The notes beneath the pieces are model-generated. The model was not told the DNA's origin and made no database searches. It worked only from the letters and a program-made list of their open reading frames with translations. Of a stretch of 64,000 nt of DNA, positions 33,201-44,648 are shown in pieces (positions within the stretch are counted from its first letter, which is position 1; each line of letters starts with the position of its first letter). Both the position numbers and the translations under genes were made by a program. This DNA comes from Ananas comosus (taxonomy: Eukaryota > Streptophyta > Magnoliopsida > Poales > Bromeliaceae): assembly GCF_001540865.1 (NCBI RefSeq), contig NC_033627.1:6709307-6773306 (forward strand). Reading direction: 5' to 3'.

Positions 33201-36200
33201 GTGGTGTAGTACCCGTTCAGGAACACAGCATTTGCTGGGCAGTCAGTCATGGGCTCTAGGGGCGAGGCAAAGAGCCCCAGGCCGAACTCGCCCTCGTCGA
33301 AGAACGTCTTGTAGTACCATTCCTCTGATGGGTCCATGTACGGCACGAACAGCTCGGAGACGAACCCCCTGTAAAGCACTCGCCGGCGTGTGCGCCTCAC
33401 GGCGTCGTAGACGGAGGCTAGGGAGATGACGGCGCCGGCCCGCATGTCGAAGCTCAGGTGAAAGGCCCAGTTGGCCCACCTGATTGTGAGATCGATGTGT
33501 AAGCAATATTATTTGATCAACGAGAAATCGGAGCTCTATAAACTCATTTGTCGTACGTACGTAGAAGTTGGAGGTGTAGTGAAATGACTGCATGGTGCTA
33601 ATAGATCATGGCTACTAATGAATAAGAAGAATATATACTAGCATCTTATGAAATAGTCAGGTCAAACGAAGGGGCCCAATGTTTCCATGGAATTTGGATT
33701 GCATTAATTCGATCGACTCTCTTTGGACCAAAGTTACATAACTGAATCTGGCTCATTCTATTTTAATGCATGGAAAGCGATGAGATTGATTTACTATAGA
33801 TATATATATAAGAGCGCGAACTTAATTTAATTAGTACCCTTCCAGTGAATTTAATTACCTTCTACATTTTACCATCTATGCATGGTTTGAAACGTTGTGA
33901 TTTGTTATCCTACCGGATTTTTTTTTTTTTTTCTTTACTTTCACTTGAAGAACCTGTCATTAAATGAAATAATAAAAATACTTCAATTTTACCCCGGAGG
34001 TTGGCAAAACATCATGCATATTTTGCAAACCACGTACGGATTTTATCCTCCTATAATTTGCCATTTATTTTTCTACAAGCTGTAATATCAAGTAATTTTT
34101 TATTTTACTTAAAGGCAGGTAATTGAGGTTAAAAAAAAAAAAGTTAATTAACAATGTAAAACTTTAACATTGTAAAGCTTAATTTTCATATTGCAAGTTC
34201 ATAAAGTGCATGCAAATGGGCAAAATAATATCGAGGCTAATTGAAGATTATCATGTTGAATATGGAATATTGGAAACATTACTCTCTAATAGCTAGCTAA
34301 AAAATTTAAATTAATCAGTTATTTCATGTGATATTAGTTTGTGAGGTCACTTTTACGTCCATTTTGTTACTTCTCACCAATGTAAGTTGCAAAGCCTCAA
34401 ATCCAACAACGGGGAGAGGTGTTAAATATAAAACACTACTAGCGAACCTATGCTTCGCAACGAAAAGATAAATATTAAAAGTTATTATAATATTTGTCTT
34501 AGGTCACTGTACTTTCGAAAGTACGGAAATTTTCGTATTTATATAGAGCACCTTGAGAGAGGTACCGGTCAATAGGTATCCCAAAAAAGAATATTTTGGT
34601 ATTTTGGTTCGGGGGTAATAATTAAGTAATTTTGCCCAATTATATTATATTATATTATATTATCTAATCTATTCTCTCTTTATTTTCTTTTTCTGTCTCT
34701 TTATCTTTCATCTCCATTCACGTACAGATGGAGACGAATAATTATTTTGGATTTGGATTTCAGATTTTTGTCAGTTTTAAGTTTGGATATGGATTTTGAA
34801 ATCCACAGAGTTCAGAAAAAGGATTTAGGATTGATTGTCAATTCAGTTTAGGTTTTTGAAAAATCCAACCAAAATCTAACCCATTGACATCACTAACCAT
34901 TGGTTCTTTTTTTTTAACCAGTAATCTCAACCTTTTTAATTTTTACATTTAAAATTATATTTAAAATGTTTATTATCTCAAATGGTTAGAATGTTATTAT
35001 ATTTAAAATGTATCTCTAACGGTTCAAAATTGTTCTTAATTTTATTCAGTTCAAAGAGTGGAACCAACCTGCTTGATAGACTGAATTACGGTCTGACCAG
35101 TCGAGCCAGTCAGTTTAATCTGATTTTTAAATCATTCATAGTAACTTAATAAACTGTATAAATCATTGATACTTACCAAAAACCTCTATATATTGTTTAA
35201 AATCTATCGAATTTGGATGCGAATTTTGGGATTGATAGTCAGGTTAGGGTTTTGATTTTTGAAAATCCGATCCGAATTTGGCATGCTGACATCGTTAACC
35301 ATTGATTCCTATCCACTACTTTTTTTCTACCACTAATCTTAACCTTTTTAATTTTTACATTTAAAATGTTTATTATCTTCGATAGTTAAAATGTCATTAT
35401 ATTTTAAAACGTTTATTATCTCTAATGGTTCAAAACTAATCGTAACCTTATTCAATTCAAGGGATTGAACCGAGCAGCTTGATAAACTGGTTTACGGTTT
35501 GACCAGTTGGACTAGTAGTCAGTTCAATCCGATTTTTAAATCATTGAACTTAATTAATTAAATAAACAATAATAGTTAGGAAAATAATTGCAAATTAAAA
35601 GATAAGGAACTGACATTTTAAAAATCAACTAGAATTTGAAAAAAAAAATATTAAAAGTAAACATTAAAACCAACTAACTTAATAAATCAAATCAATTAGA
35701 CTGATCAAATTGATAGAATATACAAAAAGTCTAGATTTGTTATATATATATTTATTTAATTTATCTATAGTCCTAATTTTGTGTACTCTATTAAAACTCT
35801 ATAGTGGAGTTTATTATAATCATAAAATTTAAATTGTTTAGTCTATATTTACTCAGTAGTAAGTTTAAATTGTACTATATTATTTAGACTTATAGGAGAT
35901 TTCTATATACTGTTTAGGTTCTAAACTTTAAATTTATTTTCAATTTATATTTTAAGTTATAATGCATGATCTCATTATTTTAAAGAATCAATTTTTACCA
36001 TTCAAATTTGAATTAATTTAGCCCGTACAAGTCTATTCTGAGAATAAATTTGAATTATACATTGTATTCCTATTTAATCAAATATGTAATCACATTCAAA
36101 TTTTTAAAAATATTGATACAAAATTAATGTCTAAATTAGAGGAATTCTAAAATATTCACGCACTTTCAAATTTCTTAAATAGTGATAAAATTAATGTCTA

Positions 36201-39200
36201 AATTAGCGAAATTCAAAATTTTCTTAAAGATATCAACTATATTGAATTTAAATATTTACCATCAATCAAATTTTTTTAAATAGTAATACAAAATGATGCT
36301 TAAATTATAAGAATTCTAAACTTCCTTAAACATATTGAATATATTGACTTTGAATTTCACCCATTTTCAAAATTTTTAAATATTGATATAAAATAATGCC
36401 TAAATTTTTAACTCTAAAACTTCTTAAATTAATGACTAAATTAATGAAAAATTAATGACTAAATTTGTGGGAGGGGACTCAAAACCTTTTTTAAATTTTG
36501 CGATGTCTAATCACGAAAATAATCTCAACATAAAGTTATCTTTTAACCTGGTAAAGGGTAAAATGACACTTTTACCCTTTATTGATCAACGGTTAAGATT
36601 TTTTTTATTATTTATAATATTAAGTAGCGAATCATTTCTCTTATAAATTTGGGTCCCACCATGATATATTATACATATCATGCTACTTATTATTAGTTGT
36701 TCATTACTCTGCGTTATTCTTATTATTTATTACCTTGGTCTAGACTTGTCTTTTTTTTTTCTTTTTTTTTTTTGAGAGAGATATATAGGTAGCACGCTAC
36801 CCGCTTCGTCTATTTTATTTAAAAATAAACTTAGCTGGAAATATGAATCAACTAGGATTCGAACTTGGTCTAGACTTGACGTCGTCAATGTGTTGTATTC
36901 ATTGGAAAACTCTATAGTTTCTCACCATACTATTTTTAGGTGCATCGAATAAGTTGGAGCACGACACAGAGTGAGGATGCATGTTGGTTGACCTTCTTTA
37001 GATAGCTCGACGTTTTGTATTTGGAACATTGAAAATTGTGATATTTTGAAAAGGGCGAAATTTGTAACTAAACTTATAATTCAGTGTGGATGTATTTAAA
37101 AACCCAACAAATTTTGTAAACAATGAAACTTTTATCGAAGATTGAAATTTTATTGTTCGGAGATTTCTTGTATATTGTTACAGGTGATTTATACTAAAGT
37201 CATGCGCATATTAAAAAAATTTTGTCCGTATGGTGGATCTGTGCTCGCTCCAAATATTAGCTTCTGTATTAGGGCGTGATAGCTTATTATATTCCCAATT
37301 AAATTTTTAGAAGATTATAGCTTTAAATTTAACTTTTTGAATGACTCTCTAGAAAAAGAAAATTCAAATTTTCTTTTAATTCACACATATTTCATTTCCT
37401 TAAAAAAGTAATTAACATGTTCTTTTAGGAATACCAAATCAGAAATATGCAAATACAAGATAGGTTCACTGAATGGTATAACTTGGATTCTACTCAGAAT
37501 AAGACGGTAAAACATATATTTCAGTCCGACTTAACACTTCTAATGAAAGAACGTGAAAAGACCGAACTCGTAACAAATTTTAAACAAGAAAAAGGAATAA
37601 GTAAAATGTATGGAAAAGCCCTCAGCGATTGACCATTCTGTAATAGTCCCTTCTACTATTATTTTGTAAAAAATAATATCTGTACATTTATATGTAGATA
37701 TAAATCTTACACCTCACTCATTCTATGATTCACAATATTCTTTTGAGTTTTTAGTACTGAAAAGAAGTTGACCAAACTAGTAAAAAATAGTGGCTTTTGG
37801 ATGTGTTGGTATAAAATTTACGCTTTTGTCTATAGATTGTACTACAGGTAGCCTTGCTCTTCTTTTTTTTATGCAATTTTAACTTACGCCTCAATACTTA
37901 TAAAATCTCACTAATGTCCCTCCAAAATTGTTAAATTATGAATGCTCTTCTCAGATTGACTAAAATTATTGGATTCATTTACTCTCTTTAAAATAATTAT
38001 AAATAATAGTTAGGTGGGACTGATGAAGTGATTTCTTATCGAAAAATGACATTATGGGTAATTTTAACATTCTAATATACTAAATTTATATTTGTGATTT
38101 AGTTTATGGATGTTTTTTCTTTTTTGTCTACTCCAGTTTATTTTATTTTTTCAATTCAATATCATTTGGTTGTCATGTTATTCTTACATAAAAATGATCA
38201 ATTAATAAGAAAAATATATTAATTTATTTTTTGAATATATTTTTAGTTTATTTTGTTTAAATTAGTATAATTTCTTGTTTATAATTTGTACAGTTTATTT
38301 TTTTTGCAATTAATTAACTTCAATTTAATTAGTATGCATTAAATTACATTTATAATATTTTAAGGCAAAAAATTTTTTACGTTTAATGACATGTAAAGGA
38401 CAAATTGGAAATTTTGATAAATTTTAAAGTAAAAGCATACCTGAACTATAGACTTTTTTGAGTCAGCTACTGAAACTTTCAAATTTTTGATTCTACTATC
38501 GACCTTTCAATTTATTTAATTTGAGTCAATCAACGGTATTTTAACTTAAAAATTTAAGCTAATTACTCACTTAGATAAATTTATAATTATGAAAATTATG
38601 AAAATATACTAACTAAGCCGGTAAACATAAATGAGGCATGCAAATTTTAAAGTTTATGTACAATTGACTAACTCAAATCAAACAAATTAAAAAAATTCGG
38701 TAGTAAAATCAAAGTTTAAAATTGGGTAGCCAAATCTTGGTCCACATTTCAGTTAAGTTTTATACATTTTGACCAATTTTTAAAAGAATTGTCATCAATT
38801 TGAGTAATCTGATCACTATTTTCTTAAATTAATTAGGGGGTATTTTTTATATTAACAATTTTAGAAGATGTTCTATATAATTAAGGATTGGAAGACAAAT
38901 ACATATGAAATTTCTCCTTTTTTTTTTATTGAGACCTCCTAAACTTTTAATATTTTTATTTGAATTTGTATTCAATTAAATTAAAAATTTTATCAAATTT
39001 AATTACGTCATTAGTTGTTATTAAAACTAATTTTTAATTTTAAATTTAATAAACTTATTTATAAATTTGATAAAACTTTTAAAGTTATTTTTGATTAAAA
39101 TAAGTTAAATTTAAAAAATTAGAATCTGAGTTGGTAGCAATTAAAAAAAAAATTTGCGGGGTATATTTTATTATATCTTATGGTTGAGGACGCCGCAACG

Positions 39201-39653
39201 CCATTTTGCCTAAGGGTGTGTTTGGTTCCACGTAAAACTGCGGAAAAAAAAATTTCGGTGGAAAAAAAATTTTCGGTGGAAAACAGTTTTACGTCGTTTG
39301 TGTTTGATTTGTAGGAAAAAAAAAAAAGTTTTCCATAAGAGTTGTTTGGTTGAAAGAAAAGAAAAATTAGATAAAAAACTATTTAATATATTTTTTATTA
39401 TATATATTACTAGTATATTATAATTATTATATATATATATTCTCTAATTATATATATTATATATTATTAATATATAATAATTATCATAATATATTTAATT
39501 ATTATAATTTATATATTATATATTATATAATAAATATTATATTATATAATAAATATGTAATATAATATATAATAATATATATTTAATATTATAAAATAAT
39601 TATTATATATTTATAAATAAAATATTATATACTAATATATTTATATAAAAAAT

Positions 39654-39700
<47 letters not shown>

Positions 39701-40385
39701 TAGGTTCACTGCACTCTCTCTCTCGGTCCACGAGGTGAAGCACACCTCATGGACCGCACGCAAAAGGATGGAGCCGCACTTGTGAGCCCTGACTTTGCTC
39801 TCTCTCTCTCGGTCCACGAGGTAAAGCACACCTCCTGGACTGCGCACAAAAGGATGGAGCCGCGCCTGTAAGCCCCAACATTTTTACTGTAGCTTTTTGT
39901 TTTCGCTCGGACAGAGTGAAAAAACGAAAACGTGATTTTTTCATCTATTCGTAAAAAGAAATTTTTCGAGAAAAATTTTTTACAGAGAACCAAACAACAA
40001 AAAATTATTTTTCAACTGAAAAAAATTTTCGAACTCATTTTACATGAATCCAAACACGCCAGTAAAAGATTGTGAAAAGACTAAACTACCCCTACAACTA
40101 CCGTATCCTATTAAATGCATAATAACAAGTTTAAAACGAGAAGTAGGGTATAGAATAATAGCATGCATGATCGGCTTTGACTAAATTCAAATTGCAAAGG
40201 GAATGAAAAGACCAAATTACCCCTTTGACTAAACTCGCCAATTAAAACGTTTCCATAGAAGCGATAGAAGGTAATTAAACTGAAAATTATATTCCAAGTC
40301 AACTAGATCTTGCGAGTTACCTACTACGGTCAACTCTACTCAGATGGCCGTTTAATTAGCAGCTTCTTATAAGTTATCTTACACT

Positions 40386-40467
<82 letters not shown>

Positions 40468-40995
40468 CTAGGCTGGTATACTATTGGTACTACGGAGGCT
40501 ACTATGCTACTAAATTGTTTTCAATGATGCGGGTTCCAAATCGACGATCGACTTCATTAAACTTGATCTATATTATTGAAAATATTTGGAAACTAAATTT
40601 CATAATTTTTCGGCATCATTTACCTAACAAACAAGTAATCTAAAAATAAACGACTGAAAATAAAAATCTCATAAAAAATAATGATAAAAGATTTGAATTT
40701 AAGATCAGAGGCATTGATCTTACTCTAAATAGTAAAAAAAAATTTCTATAAAAATCTCATCAGATTTGAATTGTTTTACACCCTTAAATTCACAAACGCA
40801 TCACATCTACCATTAAAATTGTTAATTTTGAGACCTTTTGATCACTAGCGAAATAATGTCGAATAATTATGAAATTTAATTTCCAAATAATTTCAATAAT
40901 GCAGATCAAGTTTAACGGAGCCGATCGTCGATTAGGAAGTCGCATCATTAAAAACAACTTGGTAGCACGGAGACCTCTGTGCTACCGATAGTATA

Positions 40996-41042
<47 letters not shown>

Positions 41043-41572
41043 CACTAGGCTGGTATACTATTGGTACTACGGAGGCTACTATGCTACTAAATTGTTTTCA
41101 ATGATGCGGGTTCCAAATCGACGATCGACTCCATTAAACTTGATCTATATTATTGAAAGTATTTGGAAACTAAATTTCATAATTTTTCGGCATCATTTAC
41201 CTAACAAACAAGTAGTCTAAAAATAAACGACTGAAAATAAAAATCTCATAAAAAATAATGGTAAAAGATTTGAATTTAAGATCAGAGGCATTGATCTTAC
41301 TCTAAATAGTAAAAAAAATTTTCTATAAAAATCTCATCAGATTTGAATTGTTTTACACCCTTAAATTCACAAACGCATCACATCTACCATTAAAATTGTT
41401 AATTTTGAGACCTTTTGATCACTAGCGAAATAATGTCGAATAATTATGAAATTTAATTTCCAAATAATTTCAATAATGCAGATCAAGTTTAACGGAGCCG
41501 ATCGTCGATTAGGAAGTCGCATCATTAAAAACAACTTGGTAGCACGGAGACCTCTGTGCTACCGATAGTATA

Positions 41573-41616
<44 letters not shown>

Positions 41617-42989
41617 TATCAAAGTATAGAGAACACTGAATGAAAAGGGAAAAAAGAAACTTCAATTAGCCCTTTATGATATTATACCATATTTACTTTG
41701 CAATTCTATGATTAGAAAAATTTTAATTTGTTATAAGCTAAAAATTGAAATGATATACTTTGCCCTCCTATATATGATTTATAAACTGTATGATTTATTA
41801 ACCCTATAATTTATAAGTAATAATATTTTGATACCCAACTTAACAGTACATCTTTACTGGAATATAAAGAGATTATCATAAAATGCCTAATGTTTTATGA
41901 AGGGAAAAATTAAAAGCAGTGCAGATAATTTTTTCCTCCTTTCTTATTACTTCTTTAATAAGAGAAAAAATATTGACTAGATCAATTTTCTTTTGTTTCT
42001 CTCTTTTTTTTTTCTTTTTTTTTTTTGGTTGTTTTTGTCTCTGTCTTTTTTGTTTCTTTTCTTTCCTCAATTTTCAATACAAATAATTAATTTTTCTTCT
42101 AACTTTCTTTTTAGAATGTTTAATAATCCGAAAATGGCAAAGTAAAAATGTGCTAGGTAAATTAAAGTTTTTCGAAAAAGGAAAAGGACAGAAAAAAGAA
42201 AAACCGGATCATGTGGCCGTCGACGTCGATCCCGCTCCCCTCCGGCTGCAGAACCAGTCCCGGCTTCGTCCTCGGCCCGAACGGCGGCCGCTGCTTTGCC
42301 GCCCGGTAGTCGGTGCCCTTCGCCTTCGGCACGGGCACCTGCACCCGATCCTCGTACTCCACAATCTCCATCACATCCAAATCCACCACAATAGTGATCC
42401 CCTCCAACGGCCTCATGTAGAAGTTCACCGTCTCTCCCGCCAAAAAGCACAGTATCTTCAGCAGCCTCCTCCCTTGCTTCTCCTCTCCGAACCACCCCAC
42501 CGAGAACGTGGTGCACACCACGTCCTTCATGTCGACCCCTCTCTTCGCGACGGATTCGATGAACGGCGTGTAGTTCATCGGCAGCGCGGAGGCTGCGAAT
42601 TGCTCTTCCAGGTTGAGCAGTGGGTACCCGAGGCCGCGATAGACGGCATCCGACGCGACCGCGTGGTTTGTTATGTCCACAGAGATTTCGTGGGTCTCGT
42701 TGTCAATTCGGGCGATGACGAGCGCGCGACGTGGAGGCAGCGGCCGTGCGGCAGTGTTGGAGAGCCACGAGAGCACGTCGGGCTTGTCGGGCTCGTCGAG
42801 GCCGACGTACTGGAAGGAGAGCGAGCTCGATGAGAGGAGGCGGGGGGAGGCCTTGACGATGCGGCGGACGGTGGAGATCTCGGAAGGGGAGAGGGGGTCG
42901 AGAGGGTGGCGGTGAGTCATGTAGCATGGTGTTAGTAGGAAGAGTAGATAGAGAAATAGGAGTAAGGAAGAAGATAACTTTGGAGCCAT
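30071..42989 (-). CDS. CuAO: Copper-containing (primary) amine oxidase, five exons
   Basis: Exons on the minus strand: 42989-42205, 33479-33095, 32950-32837, 31999-31458 and 30272-30071. All introns are GT-AG and the phases fit, giving 675 residues plus stop, close to the usual ~650-700. The enzyme oxidises primary amines such as putrescine to aldehyde, H2O2 and NH3. An N-terminal hydrophobic segment (residues 5-20) looks like a signal peptide and there is no C-terminal SKL-type signal, so an apoplastic enzyme is likely. Visible catalytic features: gate Tyr309 (FVPYMD), catalytic base Asp323 (FFDEGEFG), Cys342 and Cys368 for the conserved disulfide, Tyr411 in TVGNYDY as the topaquinone precursor, and copper ligands His466, His468 (HDH) and His628 (FHHIP). 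The usual FHHVPCQEDFP has Tyr631 for Cys. The ATG chosen follows the TATA box by ~55 bases; an upstream in-frame ATG at 43091 would add a 34-residue extension lying across the TATA box. Confidence 0.93.
30553..30612 (-). mobile_element. 3' end fragment of the SINE family (intron 4)
   Basis: On the minus strand GAAGCGGTAGCATATATGCT is followed by CTCTC and poly(A), like the ends at 62055-62093 and 36750-36810. Confidence 0.55.
31458..31999 (-). CDS. CuAO: Amine oxidase exon 4
   Basis: It encodes residues 429-608 plus two bases: [11 protein letters not shown], the copper-binding [16 protein letters not shown] and [17 protein letters not shown]. The acceptor is ATGCAG and the donor GTAAGC. Confidence 0.93.
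32837..32950 (-). CDS. CuAO: Amine oxidase exon 3 (topaquinone exon)
   Basis: It encodes residues 391-428 ([10 protein letters not shown] to SGSIKFV) with the cofactor tyrosine Tyr411 in TVGNYDY. The acceptor is TGATGCAG and the donor GTAAGA. Confidence 0.93.
33095..33479 (-). CDS. CuAO: Amine oxidase exon 2
   Basis: It encodes residues 262-390, opening [16 protein letters not shown] and ending [12 protein letters not shown]. It holds gate Tyr309, base Asp323 and both disulfide cysteines. The acceptor is CAATCAG and the donor GTAAGC. Confidence 0.92.
34745..35560. repeat. Diverged ~400-bp tandem pair
   Basis: 34745-35140 and about 35200-35560 share ordered phrases: a GATTTTGAAAATCC type, AACCTTTTTAATTTTTACAT, TGTTTATTATCT, and a GGTTTGACCAGTTGG-type end with TTTTTAAATCATT. 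Probably two old copies of an unidentified element. Confidence 0.6.
36734..36878 (-). mobile_element. 5'-truncated SINE with a 15-bp target duplication
   Basis: The body 36749-36863 keeps the box B end (TTCGAATCC on the minus strand), the TAAGTTTATTT body, GCGGGTAGCGTGCTACC and a poly(A)-like tail. It is flanked by perfect copies of CTTGGTCTAGACTTG (36734-36748, 36864-36878). Confidence 0.85.
39214..40062. mobile_element. Tourist/Harbinger-like TIR element
   Basis: The left end GGGTGTGTTTGGTTCCACGT and the right end, whose complement reads GGCGTGTTTGGATTCATGT, are imperfect terminal inverted repeats. TAA occurs at both flanks (39211-39213, 40063-40065), as for PIF/Harbinger insertions, with two unmatched bases on the right. 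The interior is TA-rich and carries two ~85-bp units (39716-39801, 39803-39880) with TCGGTCCACGAGGT. No transposase. Confidence 0.6.
40398..40463. repeat. (TA)n microsatellite
   Basis: A ~66-base TA run borders the first long-TIR element. Similar runs lie at 40999-41040 and 41576-41613. Confidence 0.9.
40474..40998. mobile_element. Long-TIR element M1 (525 bp)
   Basis: The ends are TGGTATACTATTGGTAC and the inverted ATAGTATACCA. Inverted similarity extends ~130-170 bases inward and includes TCGACGATCGACTTCATTAA on the left against TTAACGGAGCCGATCGTCGA on the right. It is flanked by (TA)n and has no coding capacity. Confidence 0.8.
41051..41575. mobile_element. Long-TIR element M2 (525 bp)
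   Basis: Almost identical to M1, the same length, the same orientation, 577 bases downstream, with a (TA)n run between them. Either a recent segmental duplication or an insertion pair. Confidence 0.85.
42205..42989 (-). CDS. CuAO: Amine oxidase exon 1
   Basis: It encodes residues 1-261 plus two bases of codon 262: signal peptide, [11 protein letters not shown] and the N2/N3 domains. It is strongly GC-rich. The donor is CCG followed by GTTTTTC, a weak but GT-type site. The split codon CG|G restores the Arg of the IRWANW junction. Confidence 0.9.
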
Positions 42990-43044
42990 GATGATGGATG
43001 GTATACGTATGATCGATGTAGCTCGTGCTGAGTGGGATGGAGAT

Positions 43045-43054
43045 GTATATATAG
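43045..43054 (-). promoter_or_regulatory. CuAO: TATA box of the amine oxidase gene
   Basis: CTATATATACA on the minus strand, about 55 bases before the ATG at 42989. This gives a short 5' UTR of roughly 25-30 bases. Confidence 0.65.
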
Positions 43055-43059
43055 ATGTG

Positions 43060-44643
43060 TATGTTAAATACGATAAAATACAAAACTTCAAGGTCGCCGG
43101 CCGGGTCGCGAGTGAACAATCATGTTATAATTTATGGAGATCTTAAAATAAGTTTACTTTGACCATTCAAAAAAAAAAGTTAAATAAACTGCGATAACTC
43201 GCACTTATCTTTTTTCAGAAGAGGAGTTTTCAATATGTTTTGTTAGAAAAGATGAGATGTCTGACAAAAAAAAAAAGAAAGAAAAACACCTATTTTTTAA
43301 TATCAATATGTTTTGTAACTATTAACACTGTTTTAGAGAATGTAATTGGAGTGCTAATTGGGTGATTAGAGAGATTAAATCTTATTTTGTTGAGAAATTG
43401 GCTTTACTCTGAGCGCCCAATTTGTGTAAGTAATAGGAATTTATCGTCTTCTTGAATAAAGCTAACTAACTTGTGTTTAACCCCCCCCAAAAAAAAAAAA
43501 AACAATAGAAGAGGGGTACGTTTTCTTAGAAAAATTATAAACAAGTACCAAATCTTAATTTCTACTGTCTAATTTCTTTCGCCGCACAATTAATTCATTC
43601 ATAAAAAAGAGGAGCAAAAAATGTAAGAAGAAAAAGAGACAACAAAACTCATTTAACTGATGCAGTGCGATTCTATATATTTTTCCCCGTTGCTAAAAAT
43701 AATACATCACAAGATTTGCTAGCTACACCATCAATAAGTCCAAAATTATCACCAAGCTTTATTTGAATTACTGAACTTCACATAATTTGTTGCAATCGGT
43801 AGACCGAACTTTCATTTCTCTTTCAATCAATCGGCCCCTAATATTTCTAACAAGAAGATTATGTGCAGGTAATTGAAGGCATATGGATGGTTAACTCGGA
43901 CTGAGCGAAATGCAGATGCATGCATGATGTGTAGGTGAAGTAGGGAAGGTGTTGGTGTTTTATGTACGAGATAAGACAAGAAAATGAATGAGCTGTGGCT
44001 CTTGGCTAGATCCGTGCAGCAGCCGAGAGCATGAAGACAAATTCAGTATAGCGAACTGGATTTTCAGCCCCAATATTTAACAGGTGCTGGTTGTAGATAA
44101 AGCTGAAAAAAATTACAAAAATAAAATATCAATAAAATACAGAAATAACATACAAAGATCATATTATGAATAAAAAATTTTAAATAAAAAAGCTAAATTA
44201 CGATAAAAAAATAATAATAATTCAAAAGTAGTCAAAGGTACCATATATTCTGAGAAGTTATATCTATTAATTAATTAATATATATGAATTCTCATTATTA
44301 AAATCTTACGTGGACACCGTCTCCTTATTATGGGGAGAAAGGAAGCCCACGATGCCCCTTTTTTTTTTTTCCTCTTTTTCATTCTCTCTTTGCATTCTAC
44401 TATTTTTTTTCATTCCGTCTCTTTGTATTTCATAAGTCTTGCACCTTTTTAATGAGATCAATTCAAAGTCATCAGCTATAACACTTTTCTTCACTAGTTT
44501 CTGTCTTTTCATCTCCCGACATTTCGTTAGCCTAAATCCCCTACTCTATTTCTAAAAACCCTTTCTCAATAGATTTCTCTATTGAGGGGGCGATCTTTTT
44601 TCTAATTCAGAAATAACGCATAGTATATAGCAGTAATTACAGT
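43060..44643. other. Upstream spacer of the amine oxidase gene
   Basis: AT-rich sequence with several homopolymer runs. It should hold the amine oxidase promoter. No other gene or repeat is recognised. Confidence 0.5.
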
Positions 44644-44648
44644 TTGAT

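Larger units (their letters stand above)
33480..42204 (-). other. CuAO: Amine oxidase intron 1 (8.7 kb, repeat-filled)
   Basis: It joins exons 1 and 2 in frame. Contents: AT-rich sequence, a diverged ~400-bp tandem pair (34745-35560), a truncated SINE (36749-36863), a Tourist-like element (39214-40062) and two long-TIR elements (40474-41575). Elsewhere (33500-34740, 35570-36730, 36880-39210) I see only AT-rich DNA without genes. Confidence 0.85.

Noticed and set aside
37447..37632. 61-residue plus-strand frame in intron 1
   Set aside because: Reads like ordinary protein composition but has no recognisable motif, lies in an AT-rich intron on the opposite strand, and lacks splice or promoter context.
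42703..43119. Second frame overlapping the amine oxidase exon 1 region
   Set aside because: It is out of frame with the conserved protein and proline-rich from GC-rich codons; a shadow.
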